Assembly: GCF_025961315.1 (NCBI RefSeq)
Contig: NZ_JAOQNK010000001.1
Span: 5,022,001-5,086,000, forward strand
Length of the DNA: 64,000 nt
Reading direction: 5' to 3'
DNA from: Sphingobacterium kitahiroshimense
GTDB lineage: Bacteria > Bacteroidota > Bacteroidia > Sphingobacteriales > Sphingobacteriaceae
The notes under the pieces were generated by a model that was given only the letters and a program-made list of their open reading frames with translations, made no database searches and had not been told where the DNA came from. Below are positions 27,368 through 36,194 of this stretch, piece by piece. Position numbers and translations under genes: made by a program. How positions within the stretch are numbered: position 1 is the first letter of the stretch; every line of letters begins with the position of its first letter.

Positions 27368-28513
27368 ATGAAAAATAAACCAAATTTGATGCTATTAATC
27401 ATCTTGATTATGTTTCCGCAATTTGTCGAAACAATTTATAGCCCTGCATTACCCAATATTGCGCAAGCATTTCAGGTAAGCAATCAGCAGGCTTCATTAA
27501 CCCTATCATTTTATTTTATTGCTTTTGCACTAGGTGTCATTTTTTGGGGCATTTTATCCGATATAATAGGGAGAAGAAGCGCTATGATCTTGGGACTGTT
27601 TACTTATGCAATAGGAGCTTTTATGGCACTATTAACAAAAGATTTTAATATAATATTGTTTGCTAGGGTAGTGGCAGCTTTTGGAGCTTCCGTAGGCTCT
27701 ATTATAACACAGACGATCCTCCGGGATGTATATCGAAAAGAAGAACTTGGTTACGTTTTTTCTATTATTGGCATTGCGCTCTCATTAAGTCCTATTATCG
27801 GTTTTATGGCAGGAGGTTTTATAACTAAAGGTTTTGGTTATCATGGGGTATTTATGGTTGTTTTGCTGGTTGCAGTATTGCTATCGATTAGCATTATACT
27901 GCTTCTGCCTGAAACAAAACCACAACTTAAGCGAGATCGTCCAAAAGTAGGAGTCGTTTTACTGGAACTGTTACATGATAGGATAATTTGGTTAAGTGCT
28001 TTACTAGTGGCCTTATTCAATATCATGTTATTTAGTTACTATTCTCTAGCCCCATTTATATTTGAACAATCAGGGCATAGCGCAACACAATTTGGATATA
28101 GTGGCATTTTACTTGCCATTGGTTCATTAGCTGGGGGGGTATTGAATAAAAAACTTATTCATTTAAATTTTTCTGCACATCGATTGATTTATATTTCATC
28201 GGCGATTTCTATAATCGGTGCACTAGGCATCTTTATATTGCAGGGCAGTCTATGGTTTTTATTTCCCATGCTTTTCATACTGATTGCATTTAGTATTGCA
28301 ATACCCAATATACTAAGTCAGGCACTTATTAAGTATAAGGATGTTGTTGGGACTGCGGGAGCCCTCTTTGGATTACTCTATTATACACTTATAGGTTTAG
28401 GTCTTACAGCATCAGGGTGGATTCAAGATTTTGGTTTAGTTCTTATAATTTCGTCTCTATTGGCCATATTATTTGCTGGCGCATATAAAAAATCCACCTC
28501 CCGCACGCATTAG
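27368..28513 (+). CDS. MFS efflux transporter, Bcr/CflA type
   Basis: A 381-residue major facilitator with about twelve membrane segments, predicted to expel drugs or metabolites with a proton. Motif A is seen between segments 2 and 3 (GILSDIIGRRSAMILGL), and ETIYSPALPNIAQAF in segment 1 is typical of Bcr/CflA drug-resistance pumps. LRDVYRKEELGYVFS and the segment-5 IALSLSPIIGFMAGGFI (motif C-like, antiporter) agree. It is divergent from an AraC regulator and probably controlled by it. It is followed after 61 bp by a metallophosphoesterase gene that may be cotranscribed. Confidence 0.9.
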   Translation: MKNKPNLMLLIILIMFPQFVETIYSPALPNIAQAFQVSNQQASLTLSFYFIAFALGVIFWGILSDIIGRRSAMILGLFTYAIGAFMALLTKDFNIILFARVVAAFGASVGSIITQTILRDVYRKEELGYVFSIIGIALSLSPIIGFMAGGFITKGFGYHGVFMVVLLVAVLLSISIILLLPETKPQLKRDRPKVGVVLLELLHDRIIWLSALLVALFNIMLFSYYSLAPFIFEQSGHSATQFGYSGILLAIGSLAGGVLNKKLIHLNFSAHRLIYISSAISIIGALGIFILQGSLWFLFPMLFILIAFSIAIPNILSQALIKYKDVVGTAGALFGLLYYTLIGLGLTASGWIQDFGLVLIISSLLAILFAGAYKKSTSRTH

Positions 28514-28574
28514 CACTATTGAAAAAATTGTTACTTTTACGCCATATCAGATCTATTCAAGGGAATAAATTATT

Positions 28575-29336
28575 ATGAAGAAAATAGCTTTTTTTACAGA
28601 TACACATTTAGGTCAGGAAGTTTATGTAGTACATGACGGTTTAGGTTCTGAAAAAATGAATTATCGGGAAGAGCCTGATACACATAAAGAAAATTTAACA
28701 GCTATTTTAAAAGATATTGTTGAAAGAGGAATAACTGAGGTTGTATTTGGCGGGGATATCGGGTCAAAAGAATCAAATTCGGACTTTTTTAATACCCTTC
28801 GTTCGTATGGTATCAAACCCAGGATTATTCTCGGTAATCATGATTCTTATTCAGAAGTTTCAAAATATTTTATTTCTGATTTTGCATCAGATGCACAGGA
28901 GATGCTAAACGTACAGGAAGATGACTTTTTTAGATATATTTATTTGGATACATCTTCTAACGCCATTACTGCAGGCCAGTTGACATGGCTCAAAGAACAA
29001 TTGCAAACTGTAAAAAAAATTATTGTTTTTTCGCATCATCCTATTTTAGAAATCAGTACTCCAATTGATCATCTTGGTGCCGCTCTGAATAGACGGGACG
29101 AAATAAAATATGCTTTACTTCAGATTGACAATGAAGTAACTATCTTTTGCGGACATTACCACATGGAAGATGTCACTTCTGAAAAAAATATACTCCAATA
29201 TTCAACCCTTGCTTGTTCCTATCAGATAGAAAAGGATGTTGATACTATCATTATAAATGATCAGATCTATGGGTATGGCCTCATCGCAATCGAAAATGAT
29301 CATATTAGCAGGACCCTAATCAGTTTTGATAAGTGA
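28575..29336 (+). CDS. Calcineurin-like metallophosphoesterase
   Basis: A 253-residue cytoplasmic (no signal peptide) metal-dependent phosphoesterase. All family motifs are present in order: DTHLG (about 9-13), GGDIGS (about 60-65), GNHDS (about 90-94), SHHPI (about 154-158) and GHYHMED (about 194-200). This matches the D-x-H / GDxxx / GNHD / H / GHxH set for a two-metal centre. The substrate is not predictable (cyclic nucleotides, phosphodiesters or phosphoproteins). It lies 61 bp after the efflux gene on the same strand. Confidence 0.88.
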   Translation: MKKIAFFTDTHLGQEVYVVHDGLGSEKMNYREEPDTHKENLTAILKDIVERGITEVVFGGDIGSKESNSDFFNTLRSYGIKPRIILGNHDSYSEVSKYFISDFASDAQEMLNVQEDDFFRYIYLDTSSNAITAGQLTWLKEQLQTVKKIIVFSHHPILEISTPIDHLGAALNRRDEIKYALLQIDNEVTIFCGHYHMEDVTSEKNILQYSTLACSYQIEKDVDTIIINDQIYGYGLIAIENDHISRTLISFDK

Positions 29337-29479
29337 GTGTACGCTATCACAAATAGGATATCGCAACATACTGGTTTTCATTAAAAAGATTTTGAATATC
29401 GATCATAGCATAAGCTTAAAATCATTCACAGGTATTTCTAGGTAATATTCATATACCTAAAATGGTTACCTCAAAATTT

Positions 29480-29507
29480 GCTTATTACCATTAATTTGGT
29501 AATAAGC
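29480..29507. terminator. Hairpin at the end of the response-regulator gene
   Basis: An 11-bp perfect stem (29480-29490 with 29497-29507) with a 6-nt loop. The right arm includes the last codons and stop of the minus-strand response regulator. It may end the kinase-regulator operon. Confidence 0.55.
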
Positions 29508-29856
29508 TGTTCACTTCTGCTATGATTTCGTTTAGATCAAAAGGTTTTGCTAGAAAGCTGTCAGCTCCCGCCTCCATTGCGATCTTATTTCCATCCCCAC
29601 TTGCAGATATCACAAGAACGGGTAACTTTTTTATCTCCGGATTATCTCGGATTATTTTTAAAATCTCATCCCCCGGCAAGACGGGCATCCAAAGGTCCAG
29701 CAATAGAAGATCGGGCGATTGTGTTAAAATTTCATTAATAATATGAATACTATTGATCTGTGGTAAAACCTCAAACCCCTCAATCTCCAGTAACATCTGG
29801 AGCACATCAAGTATTCCTTGATCATCGTCACAAATCATTATCTTTTTCTTATCCAT
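29491..29856 (-). CDS. Single-domain response regulator, partner of the LOV kinase
   Basis: A 121-residue CheY-like receiver without an output domain. Acidic residues D10-D11-D12, phosphoacceptor D54 (LLLLDLWMP), S at about 85 (VISASGDG) and K at about 105 (LAKPFDL) are all in place. It starts 4 nt after the LOV histidine-kinase gene, so the two are surely cotranscribed and paired. It resembles the regulator at 14.3 kb, also next to a kinase. The output is probably by protein interaction. Confidence 0.92.
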   Translation of the reverse strand: MDKKKIMICDDDQGILDVLQMLLEIEGFEVLPQINSIHIINEILTQSPDLLLLDLWMPVLPGDEILKIIRDNPEIKKLPVLVISASGDGNKIAMEAGADSFLAKPFDLNEIIAEVNSLLPN

Positions 29857-29860
29857 AGCA

Positions 29861-31360
29861 TTAATTTTTTATGACGGGTAACGTAAAATTAAAGGTCGAT
29901 CCTTCGCCCACTTCACTTTCTACCCATAACGTTCCTTTATGATTCACGATAATTTCATGAGAAACATATAATCCGATTCCTAATCCGGGATATTTCTTTT
30001 GAATATTACTTGCCCTAAAAAACCTTTCAAAGATTTTGATCTTATCTTGGTGGCTGATACCCATTCCAAAATCTTTAACCGAAATTTTCACAAAATTTCC
30101 GACAACATTGATGTAAACTTCAATATTTTTAGATCCTGGAGCATACTTTATTGCATTCGAAATTAAGTTGTTGAATACCTGTAAAATCTGCATTTCATCA
30201 CCACAAACGCTGGCATTTGTGCATCCTGAAAATGAGATATTATACTCAGGATTAACCACGGATAGGTTTTCAATTGCTTCTTTTATAGTTTTATCAATTT
30301 CAAAAGGTTCTAGATGTAATTCTATATTGCCAGAATGAATTTTTGATGTGTCCAGTAATTTAGAAATAAGCTTATTTAGTTTTTCAATATATATAGAAAC
30401 TTTATCGAGAGATGTCGTGAACTGATCTGGATTTTTAACAGGATCCATACGCTGGAGCAGTTGTATCAGACTTTTTATTGTCGTTAACGGCGTCTTCAGT
30501 TCATGGCTTGCTATAGAAAGAAAATCATCTTTTCTGCGATCCAACTCTTTTTTATCTGTAATATCCTCTATAGCAATGAGTATTCTATCCTTATACTGTC
30601 CTTCAAACTCTATTCTATAAGCATTAAGAAGCATCACTTTTTTTCCAATATGTTGAAAATGATGCTCCACTTCATAATCAGTGACCGGATTATTTGTTGG
30701 CAATATTTTCGTTAAGAGATCTTTTAAACCATCGATGTCCCATTGATGGTTTCCGAGTTCAAAAAGTATTTTACCGACAGTCTCTTCTTGGGTAACTTTG
30801 AATGAACTGAGGAAGTGATTATTTGCACTTAAAACAACATAGTTTGAATCGAGTACCAATAAACTTTCTCTTACCGTTTGAATAATACTAGATAAAAAAG
30901 CCTCTTTTCCCATCAATTCTTTAGTACGTTGCTGTATTTTTTCCTCTACAGATGATTTCTCTTCACGCAAATCGTACTCCACCTTTTTCCGATGTGTTAC
31001 ATCATTTTGCACTCCGATAAAGTGAGTGATAAGCCCGTCCTCATTTTTAACAGGAGATATTACTAGTTCATTCCAGAACAATTGACCGTTCTTCTGGTAG
31101 TTTCTAATTTCAACCTTACATTCCTTGCCATCTCTTATACTTTCTTTAAGTAGTTGTCTTTCTGCTTGCGATCTGTCCTGTGCTTGCAAGAAGCGACAGT
31201 TATGACCTATTATTTCATCTTTGTTATAGCCGGATATTTTTTCAAATGCGCTGTTACAATATATGATAGGATTATCGGGTTGCAAATTATCTGTGATAAT
31301 AATACCCGAGTTTGCCGAATTTAAGGCTTGAAGATATATATGGAGATTCTCATTTATCAT
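29861..31360 (-). CDS. LOV-domain (blue-light-type) histidine kinase
   Basis: Soluble 499-residue kinase. The N-terminal PAS domain (about 5-125) is a LOV domain: GHNCRFLQ at residues 52-59 contains the flavin-adduct cysteine C55 with the conserved N54, R56 and Q59. NYQKNGQLFWNELVISP supplies the flavin-contacting Asn residues N87 and N97. FIGVQNDVT supplies Q118. A helical linker (about 126-152), a second PAS domain (about 153-270), HisKA with H286 (SIASHELKTPL) and HATPase with NNLISNAIKYA, DFGMGI and GLGIGLY follow. Known LOV kinases bind FMN and change activity in blue light; that activity here is predicted, not shown. It is followed after 4 nt by its response regulator. Confidence 0.93.
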   Translation of the reverse strand: MINENLHIYLQALNSANSGIIITDNLQPDNPIIYCNSAFEKISGYNKDEIIGHNCRFLQAQDRSQAERQLLKESIRDGKECKVEIRNYQKNGQLFWNELVISPVKNEDGLITHFIGVQNDVTHRKKVEYDLREEKSSVEEKIQQRTKELMGKEAFLSSIIQTVRESLLVLDSNYVVLSANNHFLSSFKVTQEETVGKILFELGNHQWDIDGLKDLLTKILPTNNPVTDYEVEHHFQHIGKKVMLLNAYRIEFEGQYKDRILIAIEDITDKKELDRRKDDFLSIASHELKTPLTTIKSLIQLLQRMDPVKNPDQFTTSLDKVSIYIEKLNKLISKLLDTSKIHSGNIELHLEPFEIDKTIKEAIENLSVVNPEYNISFSGCTNASVCGDEMQILQVFNNLISNAIKYAPGSKNIEVYINVVGNFVKISVKDFGMGISHQDKIKIFERFFRASNIQKKYPGLGIGLYVSHEIIVNHKGTLWVESEVGEGSTFNFTLPVIKN

Positions 31361-32228
31361 AAAATTTATTTTCGTTACATGCTGTCTTTATCAGGATGTA
31401 TAGACTGCATTTCAAAATATATTAATTATAGAATCAATTTTACAAATACTATGCCTTTACAAGCACCTCATCTTTTATAATTTTCTACAAGCGGATCGTT
31501 TACTGCCCATAAAACCTTCTCGATAATCATCTTATTTAAAGATATCTTGCCATCATTTGGCGGACTTTATTGAGGTTTTAACGGTTAAAAATAAGTGAAT
31601 TAAGTTTTTTATATCCATCCAATGGAAAGATAATTTATAACAAATTAGCATTGTCGATCAAACGGTATTTTTTCGATGAATATAACGTAGTGTGGTAGTT
31701 ATAAACCGTAGAAATTCATGAAGGTCAGGTATTTTTTGATTGTTCTTTACATGCCATAAGGAAATTCGAATTTATTACATTTCGTTGCTAAAGATCATTT
31801 AAAAATGATGCTTTAATTCCGTTGTAAATTTAATTCCCTGCTATATGTAATTTATAAATCGATCTTCTTGTTTAACTTTTACGTTCAAAGTTCATCTCCC
31901 GGCCTTTGTTATAAATTGATTAAAATCAAAAGGGCCTAATTCTCATTAGACCCTTTATCTTGGCGTTCAACTGCACAGTAATTTTTATGTTTCTTATCGT
32001 TTCCTCTTTTTTGTTTCATCATCCAAATGGTTTTGGGACACTTGGATTTTATTACTGCACTACGTCATTTATCGTTTTATACTTAATAAAAAGTAATGTT
32101 GATTGCTGCTTTATATGAGATGAACACTTGGGCTCAGAAAAAGTTCATATAAATAAATATTTTTTTGATTTTTCGGAACTTTTTGAATAATTACCGCTAT
32201 AATATAATTGTTTCCTGGTAAGTAAGTT
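31361..32228. other. 870-bp intergenic region with one hairpin
   Basis: No credible gene. It holds the promoter side of the LOV-kinase operon and a hairpin at 31929-31956: a 12-pair stem with one mismatch and a TCTC loop, with T-rich sequence following on the minus strand. That hairpin probably ends the YdeI-family gene transcript. The rest is AT-rich with no structure that I can support. Confidence 0.5.
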
Positions 32229-32807
32229 TTATCGAAGGTGTTTCGGCTTTAAGTTTTGTTCTGCACATTCGACAATTTCAGTGATTCTTTTTTGTCGTAC
32301 CTGCGGTTGTCTGGCAAGAACAATCCATTGTAAAATAGCTTTCTTTACCGATTTGCTTAAACTTACATAGAACACTTTAGCATGAGGTTTAGTTGCAAAT
32401 TCCGCTTCAAGATCTTCTGGGATAATCAATTCTTCCACCTCATCCAGTAGTGTCCAGAAACCATTTTCCTTTGCAATTTCTATGCTGTTGTAACCAGCTT
32501 CATGCAGGAGGCCGTTTTCAATGAGATTTATTATTTTTTGTTTATTGATTTTTGACCAAGTACTTTTAGATTTACGTCTGCTAAAATATTGATGGGAAGT
32601 TTCGTTATCTACAGAAATCTTTTTACTGTCAATCCAGCCGAAGCAAAGTGCAACATCGACTGCCTCACTCCAGGTAATCGATTTTTTTTCAGAACTTTTT
32701 TTATGAAAAACAATCCATACAGCCTGTTTTGTCTGATGGTTTTCCATTAACCATTCGCGCCAGGCTCTACTATCAATAGGATAAAATACCTCTATTTCTT
32801 GATTCAT
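32229..32807 (-). CDS. YdeI/OmpD-associated family protein
   Basis: A 192-residue cytoplasmic protein of the YdeI/OmdA family. Signature: the WREWLMENH start region, then AVWIVFHKKSSEKKSITWSE and EAVDVALCFGWIDSKK, which mark the family, followed by QYFSRRKSKSTWSKIN and the C-terminal domain with IPEDLEAEFATKPHAKVFY. Relatives have been linked to bacteriocin or peptide tolerance in other bacteria; the biochemical role is unclear. Single gene on the minus strand. Confidence 0.85.
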   Translation of the reverse strand: MNQEIEVFYPIDSRAWREWLMENHQTKQAVWIVFHKKSSEKKSITWSEAVDVALCFGWIDSKKISVDNETSHQYFSRRKSKSTWSKINKQKIINLIENGLLHEAGYNSIEIAKENGFWTLLDEVEELIIPEDLEAEFATKPHAKVFYVSLSKSVKKAILQWIVLARQPQVRQKRITEIVECAEQNLKPKHLR

Positions 32808-32950
32808 GATTTAAAACGATAGTTCAGGTTTTATTGCTCAATATCGAACGTCTTGATATTCCGTAATATGTAATGATAAACTGAATGGTATTGCTAAACT
32901 TCATGTGAAAAACAGGAAGCATTATCATTAGTTATATTCTTTTACATTAA

Positions 32951-32989
32951 AACTATTGTTGATTAATATTACATTAATCAACAATAGTT
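32951..32989 (-). terminator. Perfect 17-bp hairpin after the alcohol dehydrogenase gene
   Basis: Bases 32951-32967 pair exactly with 32973-32989, loop of 5 nt. On the minus strand it is followed by TTTTAATG. It lies 49 bp after the alcohol dehydrogenase stop and probably ends the AraC-dehydrogenase operon. Confidence 0.7.
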
Positions 32990-33038
32990 GTTTTATAGAA
33001 GTTATTATTCCTTTAAATAAAACAGTATTTTGTATTGA

Positions 33039-34085
33039 TTACAGCGTTGCCATATCAATTACAAAACGGTAACGAACATCGCCTTTTTCCATCCGTTTAT
33101 ACGCTTCATGAATATCTTTAATATCGATCAGTTCAATATCCGATACAATATTATTTTCAGCACAGAAATCTAACATTTCCTGCGTTTCTTTAATACCGCC
33201 TATACCCGAGCCGGCTAGACTTTTACGTCCATCTAATAGTGCAAATGGCGGTATTTGAGAAGGGACTGCAGGAATTCCGACACAAATATGAGTTCCGTTT
33301 GTACGTAATAGAGATAAATACAATGCGATATCATGTTCTGCACTAACGGTATCTAATATAAAATCAAATGTTCCTTTAGCCGCTTCAAACTGTTCTGGAT
33401 CTGTTGTTACAACAAAATGGTGGGCACCTAATTTTCTGGCATCCGCTTCTTTTTTAGGTGAAGTACTTAGCACCGTAACATCAGCACCAAATGCAACAGC
33501 AAATTTCACTCCCATGTGGCCTAAGCCCCCTAATCCTAAGATTGCGACTTTGTGACCTTTTCCCACTTTCCAGTGGCGTAGGGGAGAATAAGTAGTTATG
33601 CCTGCACATAACAAAGGGGCTATTGCCGCTAAATCTAACTTATCAGACACATGTAGTACAAAATCTTCATTAACCACGATTGTTTTAGAATAGCCGCCAT
33701 ATGTAGGCATACCATCCGTGTACGGATTCACACCATTGTAAGTTTGTACGTTACCATTTTTACAATACTGTTCCAATCCATCCTTACAATTTTCACAATC
33801 TCTGCAAGAGTCCACCATACATCCTGTTCCTGCTAAATCACCGATTTTGAATTTCGTGACTTCAGATCCGATTTGAACAACCTTACCTACGATTTCATGT
33901 CCCGGTACCATGGGAAATAAACCTTCAAACCAATCATTATTAATCTGATGTAAATCCGAGTGACAAACTCCACAAAATAAAATATCAAACTGCACGTCCT
34001 TAGGCCCCAGTTCACGACGTTCAAAGTTCCATTCGGCAAGCTCAGCACCAGCCTGCTGAGCCGCATATCCTTTTGTTGTAATCAT
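33039..34085 (-). CDS. Zinc-dependent NAD(P) alcohol dehydrogenase (YahK/CAD-like)
   Basis: Medium-chain dehydrogenase of 348 residues that reduces aldehydes to alcohols, or the reverse. Catalytic zinc ligands: C41 in FCGVCHSDL and the His of GHEIVG (about 64). The structural-zinc cysteines are in DSCRDCENCKDGLEQYC at about 93-109. The Rossmann motif GLGGLGHMGVKFA (about 177-189) is followed by AVAFGADVTVLSTSPKKE, whose Ser-Thr-Ser after the second strand favours NADPH, as in YahK-type enzymes. It is probably cotranscribed with the AraC gene 19 bp upstream. Likely role: clearing reactive aldehydes; the substrate is uncertain. Confidence 0.92.
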   Translation of the reverse strand: MITTKGYAAQQAGAELAEWNFERRELGPKDVQFDILFCGVCHSDLHQINNDWFEGLFPMVPGHEIVGKVVQIGSEVTKFKIGDLAGTGCMVDSCRDCENCKDGLEQYCKNGNVQTYNGVNPYTDGMPTYGGYSKTIVVNEDFVLHVSDKLDLAAIAPLLCAGITTYSPLRHWKVGKGHKVAILGLGGLGHMGVKFAVAFGADVTVLSTSPKKEADARKLGAHHFVVTTDPEQFEAAKGTFDFILDTVSAEHDIALYLSLLRTNGTHICVGIPAVPSQIPPFALLDGRKSLAGSGIGGIKETQEMLDFCAENNIVSDIELIDIKDIHEAYKRMEKGDVRYRFVIDMATL

Positions 34086-34104
34086 AGATTCTGTTTTAAA
34101 TAAA

Positions 34105-35031
34105 CTAATTTTTTATTTGATAGCTTTTTCTAAATCCTTGCGGAGTTAGGCCTATATTTTTCTTGAAAAATTGATTAAAATTGGACTGATCTGCAAAACC
34201 TATACTAAATCCGATTTCTTGTAAACTCCAGTCCGATTGTATCAATAAAGCTTTACTTTCTTCCAGTAACCGATTTTTAATGTGTGTGCTTACATTTTGC
34301 CCCGTATACTTCTTTAATATCGCATTTAAATAATTTGGATGTATAGCGAGCGAGTTGGCAAATTCTTTAGCTGTTTTAATGCGTACAGGATTATGTCTAT
34401 TAATATTCGAAGCTTCTGCTTCCAGTAATTGAAAAAAATCATGAATTTGTCTATATTCATCACTAACAATATCTGGTTTTGGAAAATTAGCAACCTGTAA
34501 ACTTTCGATCATCACCATTTGCATATATGTTTGTAAGCGGTCCTCCGTCATATCATCCTGATCTTCATATTGCCTTAGCATGATTTCAAACCAATGGTTT
34601 AAAGGATCTAGATCATTTTCTCCCAATCGAATGACATTTTTCTCTATTTTACTAAACAGTTCATATTTTTCCATAGCAACTTTTAAGATCGGTTGCTCAT
34701 CCAGATAACGCTTTTTAAACAGAACGTAATATCCGTCAGAATCATCAGAAAGATTTTTCCAGGAGATTATTCCATTCGGATGCAGAAATATAATTGTCGG
34801 ATTATCTATATAATAAGTGTGGGTACCAATAGTAAGAATACCTGTTCCTTTAGAAATATATAATATTTTATAAAAGTCCCTACGATGTGGAGACAAATAA
34901 TTTTTACAAGGATCCTCTTTTCGGCTCACCACACGAATATTCCAATTCTCAAAGTAGGCATGGCTTACTGGTAAGAAATCCTCTGAATTTCGTAACAAAT
35001 CTATTTTTTCGACATCCGAAGCTTTCAACAT
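34105..35031 (-). CDS. AraC-family transcriptional regulator
   Basis: A 308-residue regulator. The N-terminal cupin-like sensor (about 30-110) shows YKILYISKGTGILTIGTHTYY, then NPTIIFLHPNGIISWK. The C-terminal HTH pair (about 215-305) reads AKEFANSLAIHPNYLNAILK, then SLQEIGFSIGFADQSNFNQF, then FKKNIGLTPQGFRKS, the canonical AraC ending. It lies 19 bp upstream of the alcohol dehydrogenase on the same strand, so it is likely to control it and to be coexpressed with it. The inducer is unknown, possibly an aldehyde. Confidence 0.9.
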   Translation of the reverse strand: MLKASDVEKIDLLRNSEDFLPVSHAYFENWNIRVVSRKEDPCKNYLSPHRRDFYKILYISKGTGILTIGTHTYYIDNPTIIFLHPNGIISWKNLSDDSDGYYVLFKKRYLDEQPILKVAMEKYELFSKIEKNVIRLGENDLDPLNHWFEIMLRQYEDQDDMTEDRLQTYMQMVMIESLQVANFPKPDIVSDEYRQIHDFFQLLEAEASNINRHNPVRIKTAKEFANSLAIHPNYLNAILKKYTGQNVSTHIKNRLLEESKALLIQSDWSLQEIGFSIGFADQSNFNQFFKKNIGLTPQGFRKSYQIKN

Positions 35032-35310
35032 AATGAGATATTAAATACTTTATTGGATACAAATGTACAGGTTGTCTTTTTCAAACTATTATGATTTACT
35101 TTCTGTTTTTTATGAAAATCAAAGGTCACACCAAATAAGAATATGATCCACATAGGTGGAAATCAATATAGATGCGCCATAGCTAATTTAAATAATATTT
35201 AAGATAGTTGCTCTATTTCATTATCGAGAAAGTAGATGCATAACTCCATTTTTTTCAAAATGCTGGGGTTAATAAAAGCAGGAGGGTCTGATGTTTCAGA
35301 AAGGAGTATA

Positions 35311-35345
35311 AAAAAATCCTCCTGAGGTTTTAAGCTCAGGAGGAT
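35311..35345 (-). terminator. Terminator of the tRNA-Leu gene
   Basis: A 10-bp stem with one bulged base (35317-35327 with 35336-35345). On the minus strand it is followed by a run of seven T (35311-35317), beginning 7 nt after the tRNA 3' end. Confidence 0.8.
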
Positions 35346-35351
35346 ATCAAG

Positions 35352-35433
35352 TGCGGAAGAAGGGACTCGAACCCCCACGCCTTGCGGCGCCAGATCCTAA
35401 GTCTGGTGCGGCTACCAATTACGCCACTTCCGC
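35352..35433 (-). tRNA. tRNA-Leu (anticodon TAG)
   Basis: An 82-nt class II tRNA on the minus strand. The acceptor stem GCGGAAG pairs with CTTCCGC. The anticodon arm is CCAGA-CTTAGGA-TCTGG with TAG. A long variable arm (CGCCGCAAGGCG-type) and TTCGAGT in the T-loop fit a leucine tRNA. The discriminator base is A; CCA is not encoded. It should read CUA and other CUN codons. Confidence 0.95.
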
Positions 35434-35817
35434 ATTAGGATTTCTTTGATGTCGCAAATATAAAAACGAAACCTATACTTTGCAAGTATTCTGCTTTTAT
35501 TCGTTATGGCCGATACAGATGATGCTGTTTATGAGCAGGATATTTTTTTAGCAAATTCATTTTTTTTGTTTACAATTCTATTTTAGCTTGATGATAATAA
35601 ACATCAAGCTTTGAAAATTTGATTTTATGTTGAAGCTTTTGCTCCCAAAAGCACCCATATTAATCGAAAACTAGATTCATTTAATGTTCTGTATCCATTT
35701 AGTTTTTTTATAAGGCTGTTTCATATATAAAACAGCTAATATTACCGCGTCAAGAATCCTGGTAAATGGGTTGAAATATTCTATTTTAATTCACTCATTT
35801 ATAGTTTTTTGTAAAAG

Positions 35818-35875
35818 TGTGATAGCGATGTGAAATGTCTTTTTTCTTTGGTTATTTATTTAATGTTAATCTTTA
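35818..35875 (+). promoter_or_regulatory. Orphan copy of the peptide-regulon operator-promoter
   Basis: TGTGATA at 35818 and TGTGAAA at 35829 (11-bp period), with a -7-like box AATCTTTA at 35868-35875. Spacing from the first repeat to TTTA is 54 bp, the same as for four promoters in the 56-59 kb region. Its flanks also resemble the promoter at 58416: AGTTTTTT before the repeat, and TTTAATG then CAGAA-like sequence after it. A degraded peptide gene follows. Confidence 0.6.
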
Positions 35876-35907
35876 CCTCAGAAATAATTGAGATATGTTT
35901 ATGCTTT

Positions 35908-35940
35908 GCTGATGGTGACAATAGGACCATCGATTGGTAG
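35908..35940 (+). pseudogene. Relic of an AAGSA-type peptide gene (C-terminus only)
   Basis: The 33 nt read ADGDNRTIDW-stop, nearly the same as the last ten residues ADDDNRTIDW-stop of the peptide gene at 57960-58133. The DNA differs at 6 of 33 positions, and most changes are silent. No start codon and no leader part are present in frame. It lies 32 nt after the orphan promoter copy, as if an internal deletion had fused the promoter to the gene's tail. Confidence 0.6.
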
Positions 35941-36007
35941 CGCATATTACTTTTTTAATTATCAAATGAAATTTCAATTGTATGTTCATAATGGTACAGT
36001 TGAATTC

Positions 36008-36047
36008 ACTCAACAGGGATTAACGTGATCCTTGTTGAGTTCATTTT
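36008..36047 (+). terminator. Terminator after the peptide-gene relic
   Basis: A 13-bp stem with one G-T pair (36008-36020 with 36028-36040), 7-nt loop, followed by TCATTTTC. With the promoter at 35868 it frames a transcript of about 165 nt. Confidence 0.6.
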
Positions 36048-36194
36048 CTTTCCATATTATTTAACATCGATATGTGTGGTAACAAAATACCCTCCTAGCA
36101 TAGAGTTAATAATAGACGTCGATAAAATATTATTACTGAATCTTTTGCATTGCCCATAATTAAATCCCAAGTACTGTTAAGGATAAATGATGCT

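Noticed and set aside
35912..36028. 38-codon ORF (starts MVTIGPSIGSAYYF) downstream of the orphan promoter
   Set aside because: It is a different frame from the peptide relic and its stop lies inside the terminator stem; the relic in the other frame explains the sequence better.
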